Notes: generated from the letters alone by a model not told the origin. Counted from the stretch's first letter, positions 53,237 through 61,513 are shown. The stretch is DNA of 64,000 nucleotides from CAG-791 sp963593905 (GCA_963593905.1 CAVBBL010000010.1:17212-81211); one strand, 5' to 3'. Made by a program: numbers and translations.

Positions 53237-54589
53237 CTAGAGCAAAGGCGTCATATATAACGGCAGATAAACGATACCGTTCTCTTCTTTTCTGTCTCCG
53301 TTGTGAAGGACATAGGGAATATGAGTTTGTTCTGCATATTTGTCCTTGAATTTTTTCAAGGAAGTCAGTGTGTAATTCTTACCGGATTTTACCTCAATAG
53401 GCGATATGTTATGGCGACTCCCGATCCTGCTCCTGGCAATCAGGAAGTCAATCTCCATGCGTTCTGTTACGTCATCTCGTGAGGGATTTGCATAAAAATA
53501 AAGCCTGTGTCCGGCAGCTGTCAGCATTTGTGCCACAATGTTCTCAACGATCATGCCTTTATTTACTTCCAGTTTATCAAATAAAAGTTTTTTGTAGATT
53601 TCCTCACTTACAATTCCGTTTTCATCAAAGGCATGACTGATCAGCAATCCGGTATCACCCATATAGCATTTCAAAGTCAGTCGATCCATATTCAGCTTTA
53701 ATCCTATGCTTGGGGCTGTAGAATTATAACACATATTAGCAATCATGGAATCGGACAGCCAGAACAGCGCATCCTCATATTCCCGAAATCGTGCCTCCTT
53801 TTTCAATGAGGAAAGTCTGAATTTTTTGTCGTGTTTTTGAAGCTGCGAGGGAATATCATCAAAAATCTGCTCTACCTTCATCTCATATCCCACTGCATGT
53901 TTCGCAATGTCAGCCCGATACAACTCCAGGATTCCCCTCTTTACCCGATCAACACTGTCAAAATCACGGGTTTCCATATATTTTTCAACTGCCTGCGGCA
54001 TTCCACCAACGATCATATACTGTCTGAAATAATCCATAGCCTTGCGGTGAAGCGCCTGACCCATCGGCTGCTTTTTTTCATAGCAGGTCTTTATAAGCGG
54101 CATAAGCGTCTCATTGCCAAGTGCCCACAAAAATTCCTCAAAATCCAGAGGATACATTTTCAGATGTTCTTCCTCCGATGGAAGCAGAATATCCTGCACG
54201 TTCTTGCGGATAGACATCAATGATCCTGTCTCCAGATAATCATAACGCCCATCCGCCACCAGATACTTGATAGCAGATCTGGCCCGCGGACAAAGCTGCA
54301 CCTCATCGAAAATGATCAATGTATCCCGCACATACAGCTTCGTGTTATAAAATCCTGAGAGATACATAAACAGTGTATCCAGATCATTCAGATAATGATC
54401 AAACAGTTCCCTTACCTCTTTGGGAGCGCTGTTAAAATCGATCAATATGTAACTTCTGTATTCCGACCGCGCAAATTCCTGTGCAATATAACTTTTTCCG
54501 ACACGCCTTGCTCCATCAATTAACAGTGCGGTCTTTCCCGCGCTTTCAATTTTCCATTTGCATATATCTTCATAGAGTTTTCTCTTCAC
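53237..54589 (-). CDS. AAA-type ATPase with DUF4143 domain
   Basis: A 450-residue protein. GARRVGKSY (Walker A, about 26-34) and LIIFDEVQLCPRARSAIKYL (Walker B region) form the N-terminal AAA_14 domain; the C-terminal part, with IEVKSGKNYTL, is the DUF4143 domain, which resembles a nuclease-like fold. Such ATPases are common, often mobile and of unknown role. GTG at 54589 has AAGGGG upstream. It ends 18 bases from the convergent ldhA stop. Its surroundings are much more AT-rich than the rest of the window. Confidence 0.82.
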   Translation of the reverse strand: MKRKLYEDICKWKIESAGKTALLIDGARRVGKSYIAQEFARSEYRSYILIDFNSAPKEVRELFDHYLNDLDTLFMYLSGFYNTKLYVRDTLIIFDEVQLCPRARSAIKYLVADGRYDYLETGSLMSIRKNVQDILLPSEEEHLKMYPLDFEEFLWALGNETLMPLIKTCYEKKQPMGQALHRKAMDYFRQYMIVGGMPQAVEKYMETRDFDSVDRVKRGILELYRADIAKHAVGYEMKVEQIFDDIPSQLQKHDKKFRLSSLKKEARFREYEDALFWLSDSMIANMCYNSTAPSIGLKLNMDRLTLKCYMGDTGLLISHAFDENGIVSEEIYKKLLFDKLEVNKGMIVENIVAQMLTAAGHRLYFYANPSRDDVTERMEIDFLIARSRIGSRHNISPIEVKSGKNYTLTSLKKFKDKYAEQTHIPYVLHNGDRKEENGIVYLPLYMTPLL

Positions 54590-54900
54590 TATAATACCCC
54601 TTAATTAAGAAATGCAAAACTTTTGCAATCCCATTATATCACATAATCAAGAATTTTATTCAAGTCAAATTGAACCAAATCAACTTTTTTATTTTCTCTA
54701 TAATACGCATAATCAAATATTTTCAATCCATTATAATACACATATTCAAGATTTTTAAGATTACTATATTCCAGTATTAAATTAAAATTCTGCATTGAGA
54801 CCTTAAGTTCCGATTTACAAAAGCAAATTCCGGTTTTAGTCTTTTATATCGGTCGACAAAAGCAGACCAAAAGCAAAAGCTTCACTAAATTAGGCATACA
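54590..54900. other. AT-rich non-coding stretch with worn repeats
   Basis: This gap between the ATPase gene and the purine operon terminator has no gene. It holds several similar pieces resembling CATAATCAAG followed by an AT-rich tail (near 54642, 54707 and 54741) and two TATAAT-like boxes. It is clearly more AT-rich than neighbouring DNA, which fits an acquired or degenerating segment. Confidence 0.6.
54633..54663 (-). promoter_or_regulatory. Promoter candidate for the DUF4143 ATPase gene
   Basis: On the minus strand a perfect TATAAT (54633-54638) with an extended-10 TG and TTGAAT (54658-54663) at 19 bases precede the GTG start by about 45 bases. Confidence 0.5.
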
Positions 54901-54903
54901 GCA

Positions 54904-54939
54904 ACACAAAAGGCCGTCCGGATTCTTTCCGGGCGGCCT
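54904..54939 (-). terminator. Terminator of the purine salvage genes
   Basis: An 11-bp stem with one G-T/mismatch (AGGCCGTCCGG/CCGGGCGGCCT, loop ATTCTTT) lies about 45 bases after the phosphoribosyltransferase stop. On the minus strand it is followed by TTTTGTGTT. Confidence 0.8.
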
Positions 54940-54981
54940 TACAATATATTTTAGATAATGAACAAGCACTTCTCCTGACTT

Positions 54982-55548
54982 CTACAGGATCTCGTACTCT
55001 CCCTCTCCGATCTTTTTAAACAGCGGAAGCTTCTGCAGGAAAAGGATATCCTTTCTCTCTGCCGCATCTCCCTCTGCCAGAATAGCAGCTTTCTTTACCA
55101 CATTGGCGCCGGCGCTCTTCATCAGCTCCTCCAGAGCGTGGAGAGACTCTCCTGTAGAGATGACATCGTCGATGAGGCAGACATTTTTGCTCCGTATCTT
55201 TTCCGCATCGGTTCCGTCCAGTACCAGATGCTGCTCTCCCTTTGTGGTGATGGAGTGCACAGAGACAGAAACGGTATCTCTCATATAGGATTTCTCGCTC
55301 TTTCTGGCGACGATGAATTCCTTTTTCCCGAGAAGTCTGCTGATCTCGTAGGAAAGTGCAATACCCTTGGCCTCTGCGGTGACAATGACATCCACATCGC
55401 CCAGCTGTTCTGCGATCTTCGGCGCACAGGCGGCAATGAGCTCTGTGTCGCTGATAACCACGAAGCTGGCGAAAGCCAACTCATCGTTAATAGGAATAAA
55501 AGGCAGTGTTCTCTCTACACCGCACAGATTTAATTTATATTCTTTCAT
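54982..55548 (-). CDS. Purine phosphoribosyltransferase (Apt/Xpt-like)
   Basis: A 188-residue type I phosphoribosyltransferase. VCLIDDVISTGESLHALE is the PRPP-binding loop (D-D-x-x-S/T-G-E-S/T), and VTAEAKGIALSYE is the typical COG0503 block. It makes a purine nucleotide from a base and PRPP in the cytoplasm. Adenine, xanthine or guanine as substrate cannot be decided. It follows the purine permease by about 100 bases, fitting uptake followed by trapping. ATG at 55548 with AGAGG upstream is chosen; the longer frame runs into the type B leader. Confidence 0.8.
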   Translation of the reverse strand: MKEYKLNLCGVERTLPFIPINDELAFASFVVISDTELIAACAPKIAEQLGDVDVIVTAEAKGIALSYEISRLLGKKEFIVARKSEKSYMRDTVSVSVHSITTKGEQHLVLDGTDAEKIRSKNVCLIDDVISTGESLHALEELMKSAGANVVKKAAILAEGDAAERKDILFLQKLPLFKKIGEGEYEIL

Positions 55549-55560
55549 GTTGATCCTCTT

Positions 55561-55611
55561 TTCTGAGCAGCTCTGCTGCAAAGAGGCGACGAGAAGTTCG
55601 GATTCTCGTCT
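55561..55611 (-). promoter_or_regulatory. Type B leader before the phosphoribosyltransferase gene
   Basis: Plus-strand TTCTGAGCAGCTCTGCTGCA is followed by AAGAGGCGACGAGAA, and GACGAGAA (55588-55595) pairs perfectly with TTCTCGTC (55603-55610). The block matches 45196-45253 over most of its length and stands the same distance before a start codon. Confidence 0.7.
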
Positions 55612-55648
55612 GCCATCCATGCAATCTGTTTCTTTCAAATTATTCTCT

Positions 55649-56707
55649 CTATAATCCCAACAGCTTTGCTGCCACGCCGGCGATCATGCCCAGGAAGGGA
55701 TTGGTCACAGCGGTGACCACCATGGTGGTTCCGCCTACAGCCGCATTCAGGCTGAATGCGGTAGGTGCATCCAGTGCCACGGTCTTAAAGATACCCAGTA
55801 CGAACAAAAAGCCCGCAATGGAAGAAGAAGGGACAAATCTGCCGATCTTCGGAAGAAGCTTGAAAATAAGGATCAGGCCGATTACAACCATCATGATGAC
55901 ACCGGACCACACGGCATGGGGTGCATTCGCCGTCGCAGAGATGATTGCCTCTACCGGTGCGCCGCCGAAGAAGGAAGATACCATATCGGCCAAAGAAGAA
56001 ATCACGGTCAGGTGATCTACATTATAATTGCCGCCTGTGGCCATACCGGCAGTGATGCCGCCGAAGGAAATGTTGGAACCGATATTCAGGCAGACCATAC
56101 CCAGTGCTCCCAGGATCACATTGGCATTGATGGTAAATTTCTGTCTCTTGAAATTATCATCCTCCACCACGATATTGCTCTTCTCCTTCTGGAAAAGGGC
56201 GCTGGCGATGCAGGATACCACCACGGAGATCACGATGGTATAAACCAGGGTGTTGGAGCTGTTTCTGGTGATGTAATAGGTAACCAGAGCCGCTGCCAGG
56301 GAAGAGCCGCCGGAGATGGCATCGCTCTTGATCATGTCGATGGCAGCCTTTGTCAGCACGATACCCACGCCGGCCATCATACCGTAAGCTACATCATCTC
56401 CGATAAAATTCACGATTCTGGTCAGCAGTCCGAAGGCGCCGATCAAAGCCATGATGACACCACCGATAAAGATCATGGTGCAGCGCTCTGATCTGTCCTT
56501 TCCGGCTGTGCCGGCATAGGTGATGGTCTCTGCCTGGAAAGAGATGGGAGCCACACTCTGTGTCACGGTATTGCCCACCGCACCCACAAAGAATGCCAAT
56601 GCTGTGGGAACAGAGGCAAAGCCAAAGGCCAGTGCCAGCAGACCCTGGGGCAGGCCATTTAACACCACGCCCACGATGGCCATCACATCAGTTACAATTG
56701 CGTTCAT
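55649..56707 (-). CDS. NCS2-like purine/xanthine-uracil permease
   Basis: A 352-residue polytopic membrane protein with about ten spans. VGAVGNTVTQSVAPISFQAET and GGAPVEAIISATANAPHAVW resemble substrate-site segments of the NCS2 (SLC23/AzgA-like) nucleobase transporters. It is shorter than the usual 430 or more residues of that family, so it may belong to a compact branch. Pairing with a purine phosphoribosyltransferase supports purine uptake. ATG at 56707 with GAGGAGG upstream. Confidence 0.75.
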   Translation of the reverse strand: MNAIVTDVMAIVGVVLNGLPQGLLALAFGFASVPTALAFFVGAVGNTVTQSVAPISFQAETITYAGTAGKDRSERCTMIFIGGVIMALIGAFGLLTRIVNFIGDDVAYGMMAGVGIVLTKAAIDMIKSDAISGGSSLAAALVTYYITRNSSNTLVYTIVISVVVSCIASALFQKEKSNIVVEDDNFKRQKFTINANVILGALGMVCLNIGSNISFGGITAGMATGGNYNVDHLTVISSLADMVSSFFGGAPVEAIISATANAPHAVWSGVIMMVVIGLILIFKLLPKIGRFVPSSSIAGFLFVLGIFKTVALDAPTAFSLNAAVGGTTMVVTAVTNPFLGMIAGVAAKLLGL

Positions 56708-56729
56708 ATTTCCTCCTCATAATCTCGTA

Positions 56730-56890
56730 CCGCAGTCCGCCTGCGGAAGTGCGCAGAGACGCAGCCGGCTTTTCCTCTGCTGCCTCCTCTGATATGTATG
56801 AAACTTTGATGCCGAGGTTAGTGTAACACGGCCGCATTGATCCGTAAATCGTTGAACAGCGCGAAATACATACAAAGTTACTGTCATAAC
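56730..56890 (-). promoter_or_regulatory. Structured leader of the purine permease gene
   Basis: The 5' region holds a hairpin CCGCAG-TCCGC-CTGCGG (56730-56746), close to H1 of the type A leaders. It also has two pairs of complementary segments whose pairings exclude each other: AACTTTG with CAAAGTT, and TATGTAT with ATACATA. The upstream partners lie at about 56870-56882, before the promoter candidate. No purine riboswitch core was recognised. Confidence 0.35.
56820..56848 (-). promoter_or_regulatory. Promoter candidate for the purine permease gene
   Basis: TTTACG (56843-56848), 17 bases, then TACACT (56820-56825) on the minus strand. The -35 is identical to that of the candidate at 46463. 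Start codon about 110 bases downstream. Confidence 0.35.
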
Positions 56891-56985
56891 TATGCAGTTC
56901 CCACAATATCCTCCAGCGTATAAAGCCTCATTCTGTTCCTTAGGGCCCCTGCTTCCATCTTTTCATCATAACCATTGTACCTACA

Positions 56986-58917
56986 TTACCTGGACTCTGC
57001 ATTGCCGGAATTCTCTGTTAAGAAACTGCTCTCTTCGCCGGAGGTTTCTGTCTGTTCTCCGGAATTGCCATTGGCATTATCTTCTGTTTCCCCGGTTTCA
57101 GCATTCTCATTCGTTTCTTTCTCTGTTTCTGTCTTCTCCGTCCCTGCACTCTCTGCTTCTGTTTTTACCGATTCTGTTTTATCGGTATCTGCAGCCGTCT
57201 CTTTATTATCGGTCGATGTGTCCTTTGCCTCTTCCACAGACGTGTCTTTGGAAGCCTCGGTTTCACTCTTTGTTTCTGTCTCCGCTTTTTCCGTCTCCGT
57301 TGTTTCTGCCTTTGCTGTTTCCGACTCCGTTTTTTCCTTTATTTTATTTACTTCCGAGGCAGTTTGGATCTCGTTATCCTCTGTCTGCGCATTCTCATCC
57401 TCTGAAGTTTTTCTGAATACTACATAGATGGAGGTATACTCATTCACCGAACCGCTGATTTCACTCCCCGTATTTGGTCCGCCTTCCGGTATCGGCAGAT
57501 CAACTCCTTCTGCTACAGGATAGTTGATAATGAAATATCCCACGTATTCATAGCCCTCATTGGGCGTGATATTTGAGATTGTAAAAGCAGTTCCCTTATC
57601 TAAATAGCCATCATCAAAGCTGTCATTTCGACTGCCGCCTACGGTAATCTCTGCTTTTGCATAAGTATACAAATGGGGATGATGTTCACTGTCATCCATT
57701 GTATAACTGTTTATATCCAGATAAAACTGAATCCAATGGGCATAAACCGTCAGATCACTGCCGGACATTACGGTTTCCTCTGTTACCTTGTCACCGCCTT
57801 CTTTGGCCGTATACCACCCTGTGAATTCGCAATGCTCTCTCGTGGGCGTCGGCAAGTTTCCAATCTTTTCCCCCTGCAGGATGGAGCGCGACGATTCCTC
57901 ACAGGATCCGCCGTTGGCATCAAATGTCAAGGTGCCATTCTTCTTCCAATGGGCATACAGCATCTTGCTTTCCGTGCCCATTGTGCCAGCGGAGGATACT
58001 TGCTCAGCACTTTCCTCATCCTCTGTGCCTGTCCACCATCCGTTGAATTCGTACCCGCTTCTGACAGGTGTCGGTAATGTATACGATGTTCCTGCCTTAC
58101 AGGTATAGACAGCATACTGTCCCTTATTCACCCAGGGGCTTTGCACGTCAATCTGTCCTCCACACGGGTCGATGGTAATCGTCGGCGCACTGGTGTAGCG
58201 CAAATTGATCTCCACCAGCCTGTCCTCTGAGCCCACTGTCACTTCGTATGGATCTGTATCCTCACAGATATACCCTTCCTTGGTATAAAAATTACATACT
58301 TTGATTTTATCCCCTACATTTACCTGTCTCCAAGCATCCTGCACACGATCTTGATAGATCTCATTTACATATAGATCAGCATATCCTTCGACCTCTGTCA
58401 AATTTCCCTTTTTTTCTCCATTTACATATGCGTTCAGATCAAACCTGATAATTGGTGTACTGGAAAAATGAAAAACCAATTGATCAGCATATTCTCCCGC
58501 GTATTTGGGAGTGGCACCGCTATCCACCTGTAAATTGATCGTTTTGTTCTCTGCTGCCACCGGATGATATTGGTCTTGAAAAGTCACCGTGGCGCTGGTA
58601 TCACCGTTTATACTGTATCCTATCGTGTCATCTCCATTTTGAAGGACACCCTCTGTGGCCGATGACTTGCTGGCCGAGGTGACATCTACATGGAGCGTAT
58701 TGGTTCTGTTCATAGCTATGGTATAATGCAGCGTGCCTGATCCAGTAACGGTAGATATCCCCACCTCCGCAGGAATGGTCACCGTGTAATCGCTGTCTGT
58801 CACAACATTGGCACCACTCTCTCCGGCCTGTGCCTGCTCTGCCCCTATAAGCGATGCCAGAAAAAGCAAAGCTGTTCCTATCGCTATTTTAAAGCTATTC
58901 TTAAAGGCTCTTTTCAT
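56986..58917 (-). CDS. Large secreted surface protein with InlB-like repeats and acidic tail
   Basis: A 643-residue protein. A signal peptide (residues 1-31, ending AEQAQA) is followed by a beta-rich module (about 35-155) like that of the small secreted proteins at 59040-59582 and 60828-61355. A Lys-containing linker domain comes next. Then come two Listeria-Bacteroides (InlB B-type) repeats with GYEFNGWWTGTEDEE and CEFTGWYTAKEGGDK, each ending in YAHW. The last 140 residues are Thr/Glu/Lys/Ala-rich and probably unstructured. No LPxTG or membrane anchor is visible at the C terminus. ATG at 58917 has GAGGA upstream. Confidence 0.82.
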   Translation of the reverse strand: MKRAFKNSFKIAIGTALLFLASLIGAEQAQAGESGANVVTDSDYTVTIPAEVGISTVTGSGTLHYTIAMNRTNTLHVDVTSASKSSATEGVLQNGDDTIGYSINGDTSATVTFQDQYHPVAAENKTINLQVDSGATPKYAGEYADQLVFHFSSTPIIRFDLNAYVNGEKKGNLTEVEGYADLYVNEIYQDRVQDAWRQVNVGDKIKVCNFYTKEGYICEDTDPYEVTVGSEDRLVEINLRYTSAPTITIDPCGGQIDVQSPWVNKGQYAVYTCKAGTSYTLPTPVRSGYEFNGWWTGTEDEESAEQVSSAGTMGTESKMLYAHWKKNGTLTFDANGGSCEESSRSILQGEKIGNLPTPTREHCEFTGWYTAKEGGDKVTEETVMSGSDLTVYAHWIQFYLDINSYTMDDSEHHPHLYTYAKAEITVGGSRNDSFDDGYLDKGTAFTISNITPNEGYEYVGYFIINYPVAEGVDLPIPEGGPNTGSEISGSVNEYTSIYVVFRKTSEDENAQTEDNEIQTASEVNKIKEKTESETAKAETTETEKAETETKSETEASKDTSVEEAKDTSTDNKETAADTDKTESVKTEAESAGTEKTETEKETNENAETGETEDNANGNSGEQTETSGEESSFLTENSGNAESR

Positions 58918-58948
58918 AATGTTCCTCGTTCGCAAATATTTCGTCTGT

Positions 58949-58978
58949 AAAAAAAGGAATGGGACATTGCCCATTCCC
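58949..58978 (-). terminator. Terminator after the 180-residue secreted protein gene
   Basis: GGAATGGG-ACATTG-CCCATTCC with an A-run on its left on the plus strand, hence a T-run in the minus-strand transcript. It lies 60 bases after the stop at 59040 and 30 bases before the next start, suggesting the large surface protein is expressed separately. Confidence 0.85.
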
Positions 58979-59039
58979 TTTTTTCTTCAATCAGTCTGTT
59001 CTGCTGAATATCTGTTTTCAAAAAGCTGCTCTTTCCAGC

Positions 59040-59582
59040 CTAATTCGTAGCAGAAGTATCTATTGCTTCTGCAGTAAAGGTAGCTGTTCCCGAATAGCTA
59101 CCTGCCTTCTCGTTAGCTCCAAGATCCAATTCAAATGTCAATTCATCGGAAGCTCCCGTATAACCGGCTTTCATCTCCATTACCATTCCACCAACAGCGA
59201 GGGGAGCAGTCTCACTTCCCTTATAGATATTATAAGTCAATGTATCCATGCTGGTGCTGTCAGTGATTGTAAACTTACCGTCCTCGCCACTGCCTTTCAC
59301 TGTGACTTTTACTTCATAATTATTTTCAATTCTGTTTTCCAGGATTTCAACTTTTCCGGCTTGCTGTTTGATTTTATTATTATCATCCTTATTTGTTCTT
59401 ACAAACACAACTTCATTTGGAACCGTCCAATGATAACTTGCTTCTGTGGTATAGGTAACTTTAGTGTCCTTTGATTCCGACTTTGTCGCTGCATCCGCTG
59501 CCAGCGCTGTCATCCCAGCCGCACCGCTCATCATCGCCACTGCCATAGCCATTGCTGTTGCTTTTCCGACTATTTTCTTCAT
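59040..59582 (-). CDS. Small secreted beta-rich surface protein
   Basis: A 180-residue protein with a signal peptide (about 1-29, ending TALAADA). The mature part is a single beta-rich module: YHWTVPNEVVF, VEILENRIENNYEVKVTVKG, LTYNIYKG, VGGMVMEMKAG and LTFELDLGANEKAGSYSG. The same blocks occur in order in the product of 60828-61355. No known family was recognised with confidence; the pattern recalls WxL-associated or fimbrial-type surface proteins. A GGGGGG site precedes ATG 59582. A terminator follows. Confidence 0.75.
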   Translation of the reverse strand: MKKIVGKATAMAMAVAMMSGAAGMTALAADAATKSESKDTKVTYTTEASYHWTVPNEVVFVRTNKDDNNKIKQQAGKVEILENRIENNYEVKVTVKGSGEDGKFTITDSTSMDTLTYNIYKGSETAPLAVGGMVMEMKAGYTGASDELTFELDLGANEKAGSYSGTATFTAEAIDTSATN

Positions 59583-59793
59583 TGTACCGTCCCCCCTAAA
59601 AAATTTATTATGTACCTATTCGCCTATATCTTATATGTTGACAAGCGATACACTAACCATTTTGATATACTGACAATTCAATGACATAGATTACTATAAA
59701 ACTGCCAAAATCTGCATTCCCTCTGACCAAAAGCTACATCTTCCTCCGAGATCAGTACAAAAATCCCTTCTGTACAAGGTCCTTTTTGCAGCA
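59583..59793. other. Upstream region of the small secreted protein gene
   Basis: This 211-bp gap is AT-rich near the start codon. TTGTCA boxes occur twice on the minus strand (about 59640 and 59675) without a good -10 at 17 bases, so a promoter is likely but cannot be fixed. No gene was seen. Confidence 0.4.
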
Positions 59794-60591
59794 TCACTCC
59801 ACATTTAAGGTGATCTTCACTACACCCCGGTTCGTTTCTGTGGATTTGTCAGAGCGATAGGGCTGGCAGACCACGTAGGCGGCGTAGCTGCCGGGTTTAA
59901 GGCTCCTGGTCATCTCCATCTTCTGAATGTATTTGCCGGGAGAGACTAGGCCTGACTGATAGAGCAGCTCATCCCCCTCCTCCAGGTATAGACCGAAAGA
60001 CATGTAGTAACAGTCTGTGCCGCAGGCGGCATCGATCTGCACTTCTCTGCCCTGGTCTGTCTTTACAGTGATGGACTTCGTACCCTCAAATCCCGCGATA
60101 GCTTCTACGGCGTAGTTTCCATCCTCGTCCTTTGCGATTTGGAAACACTTCTTGTCATAATCGGTAACCTCTGCGACCTCTTCGTTAATGTCCGCCAGCT
60201 TGAGATAATGGGACAAGGCCGTCTGTATGCCGCTGTCTACCACCAGCTTCTCCAGCTCGGTGCCGTCAATGCTCATGGTATCGAAATACCAGTAATTTTC
60301 TCCCGGGTTATGGAATTCAAAGCCCTGGGTAATTTCTTTCGTATTAGCAGGTATGGTAAAGGATACCCACCCCGGCAGGGTGATATTCGCGCTCCTGTCT
60401 ACCGGCTCCTCCGGCTTAATGTACTCTCCCTGGTCGACCTCTGTCTCCAGCTGTTCCTTCTGCTCACCCAGTACTGCAGTCTCTTTCTTCCTGCCGGAAA
60501 GAAAGATATAAATACACAGCAGGATAATGATCAATAAAAGTAAGCGAATCAGCAGTGTGCTTTTCTTCTTACTTTGCTCTTTTTCCTCCAT
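59794..60591 (-). CDS. Single-pass membrane protein with extracellular beta domains
   Basis: A 265-residue protein with a charged N terminus, one membrane span (about 13-29) and an outside domain. The middle part has PGWVSFTIPANTKEITQGFEF; the last 60 residues (GLYLEEGDELLYQSGLVSPG, MTRSLKPGSYAAYV) match a common Bacillota repeat in which a ligand-like strand is described as a released end. Lying between two secreted protein genes, it is a candidate membrane anchor or assembly factor for them. ATG at 60591; upstream is a 17-bp tandem repeat. Confidence 0.72.
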   Translation of the reverse strand: MEEKEQSKKKSTLLIRLLLLIIILLCIYIFLSGRKKETAVLGEQKEQLETEVDQGEYIKPEEPVDRSANITLPGWVSFTIPANTKEITQGFEFHNPGENYWYFDTMSIDGTELEKLVVDSGIQTALSHYLKLADINEEVAEVTDYDKKCFQIAKDEDGNYAVEAIAGFEGTKSITVKTDQGREVQIDAACGTDCYYMSFGLYLEEGDELLYQSGLVSPGKYIQKMEMTRSLKPGSYAAYVVCQPYRSDKSTETNRGVVKITLNVE

Positions 60592-60605
60592 GCGATGCCC
60601 CTTGC

Positions 60606-60691
60606 GTTTTTTTGTTCTTTACGTTTTTTTGTTCTTTACGTTTTTTTGTTCTTTACGTTCTTTTGTTCTTTACGTTCTTTACACTCTTTAC
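60606..60691. repeat. 17-bp tandem repeat upstream of the membrane protein gene
   Basis: Three exact copies of GTTTTTTTGTTCTTTAC (60606-60656), a fourth with one changed stretch (60657-60673), and two shorter pieces ending TTCTTTAC run up to 60691. The array starts 15 bases before the start codon of the 265-residue protein. Each unit has a run of seven T, itself prone to slippage. Confidence 0.92.
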
Positions 60692-60827
60692 ATTTACGAT
60701 TTCATAATAACTTCTGTACCATTTACTATATTACTATACTACACTTTAGTGTTATATAAAAAGATTATTTCGAAGTTTTTTAACCCATCTGCCGTTTTCC
60801 GCTTACGAACAATAAGAAACTAATCAG
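60692..60827. other. AT-rich promoter-like region
   Basis: Between the tandem repeat and the next gene the minus strand reads TATAGTAATATAG with several -10-like boxes, and a small palindrome ACACT-AA-AGTGT at 60741-60752. A promoter for the membrane protein gene is probable; the exact boxes cannot be fixed. Confidence 0.35.
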
Positions 60828-61355
60828 CTACTGCGACACCACTGCCGCCGTATACGTCACCCGTCCTGTGTAATAACCGGCCTCCTCCGTCTCTGCGCTG
60901 CCGGTATCTAAGGTAAATACCAATGGCTGACTGGCGCTGTTGGTGCCGTTTTTAACTTCTAATACCGCACCTCCCGGAATGATCTCTGCCGCATCTCCTG
61001 CTTTGCGAATCGTATAGTAGAGTTCCTTTGATCCATTGGAAATCACATACTTATTGTCCTTCACAGTGTCACTGCTCACTGTGATCTGAAGCTTTGTGTT
61101 TCCCGGAATCACATTCTTGGTCACACGCACACTGTTATTTTGGTCGGTGGTGACTTCCTTTTTCTGATTCACCCCCAGATTACTGCCAAAGGAGACCTTG
61201 TCATGAATCATCCACTCATAGCCGCTGCTGACCTGATATTCGATCTCGGTGCTCTTCTGGTCTTTCAAAGACGCCGCCAGAACATTCATACCAGATGCCG
61301 CTGTCATCATGCACACTGCTGCCAAAGCTATTGTCCTTTTTTTATTCCACCCCAT
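60828..61355 (-). CDS. Small secreted beta-rich surface protein (paralogue)
   Basis: A 175-residue protein with a signal peptide (about 1-28, ending MNVLAA). Blocks YEWMIHDKVSF, VRVTKNVIPGNTKLQITVSS, LYYTIRKAG, PGGAVLEVKNG and EEAGYYTGRVTYTA line up with the protein at 59040-59582, so the two are paralogues with well diverged sequences. ATG at 61355 with GGAGG seven bases upstream. It is the first gene of the surface cassette. Confidence 0.75.
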   Translation of the reverse strand: MGWNKKRTIALAAVCMMTAASGMNVLAASLKDQKSTEIEYQVSSGYEWMIHDKVSFGSNLGVNQKKEVTTDQNNSVRVTKNVIPGNTKLQITVSSDTVKDNKYVISNGSKELYYTIRKAGDAAEIIPGGAVLEVKNGTNSASQPLVFTLDTGSAETEEAGYYTGRVTYTAAVVSQ

Positions 61356-61393
61356 ACTCCGTCCTCCCGTTGTCTGATACACTCGATATTCTG

Positions 61394-61422
61394 ATTATAA
61401 CACTTTCCGGCTATATAAAAAG
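61394..61422 (-). promoter_or_regulatory. Extended-10 promoter of the surface protein cassette
   Basis: TGTTATAAT on the minus strand (perfect -10 at 61394-61399 with TG one base upstream) lies about 40 bases before the start codon. The -35 region is T-rich but poor. Confidence 0.5.
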
Positions 61423-61477
61423 ACGTAAATGCAATTATTTATGTTTCTTCCATCGAATAATAGCTGCATATACAATA

Positions 61478-61513
61478 GCAAAAGGAGCGGGTCACTTCAC
61501 CAGGACCCGCTCC
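61478..61513 (-). terminator. Terminator after the 51-residue membrane protein gene
   Basis: A perfect 10-bp stem GGAGCGGGTC/GACCCGCTCC with a 10-base loop, then TTTTGCTA in the minus strand. It ends the ribosomal-protein side and precedes the surface cassette promoter. Confidence 0.85.

Noticed and set aside
56708..56890. Purine riboswitch upstream of the purine permease
   Set aside because: The conserved junction and loop sequences of the purine aptamer could not be found; only generic hairpins are present.
56986..57100. LPxTG sortase signal at the C terminus of the large surface protein
   Set aside because: No LPxTG-like motif, hydrophobic span or basic tail is present at the end of the frame.
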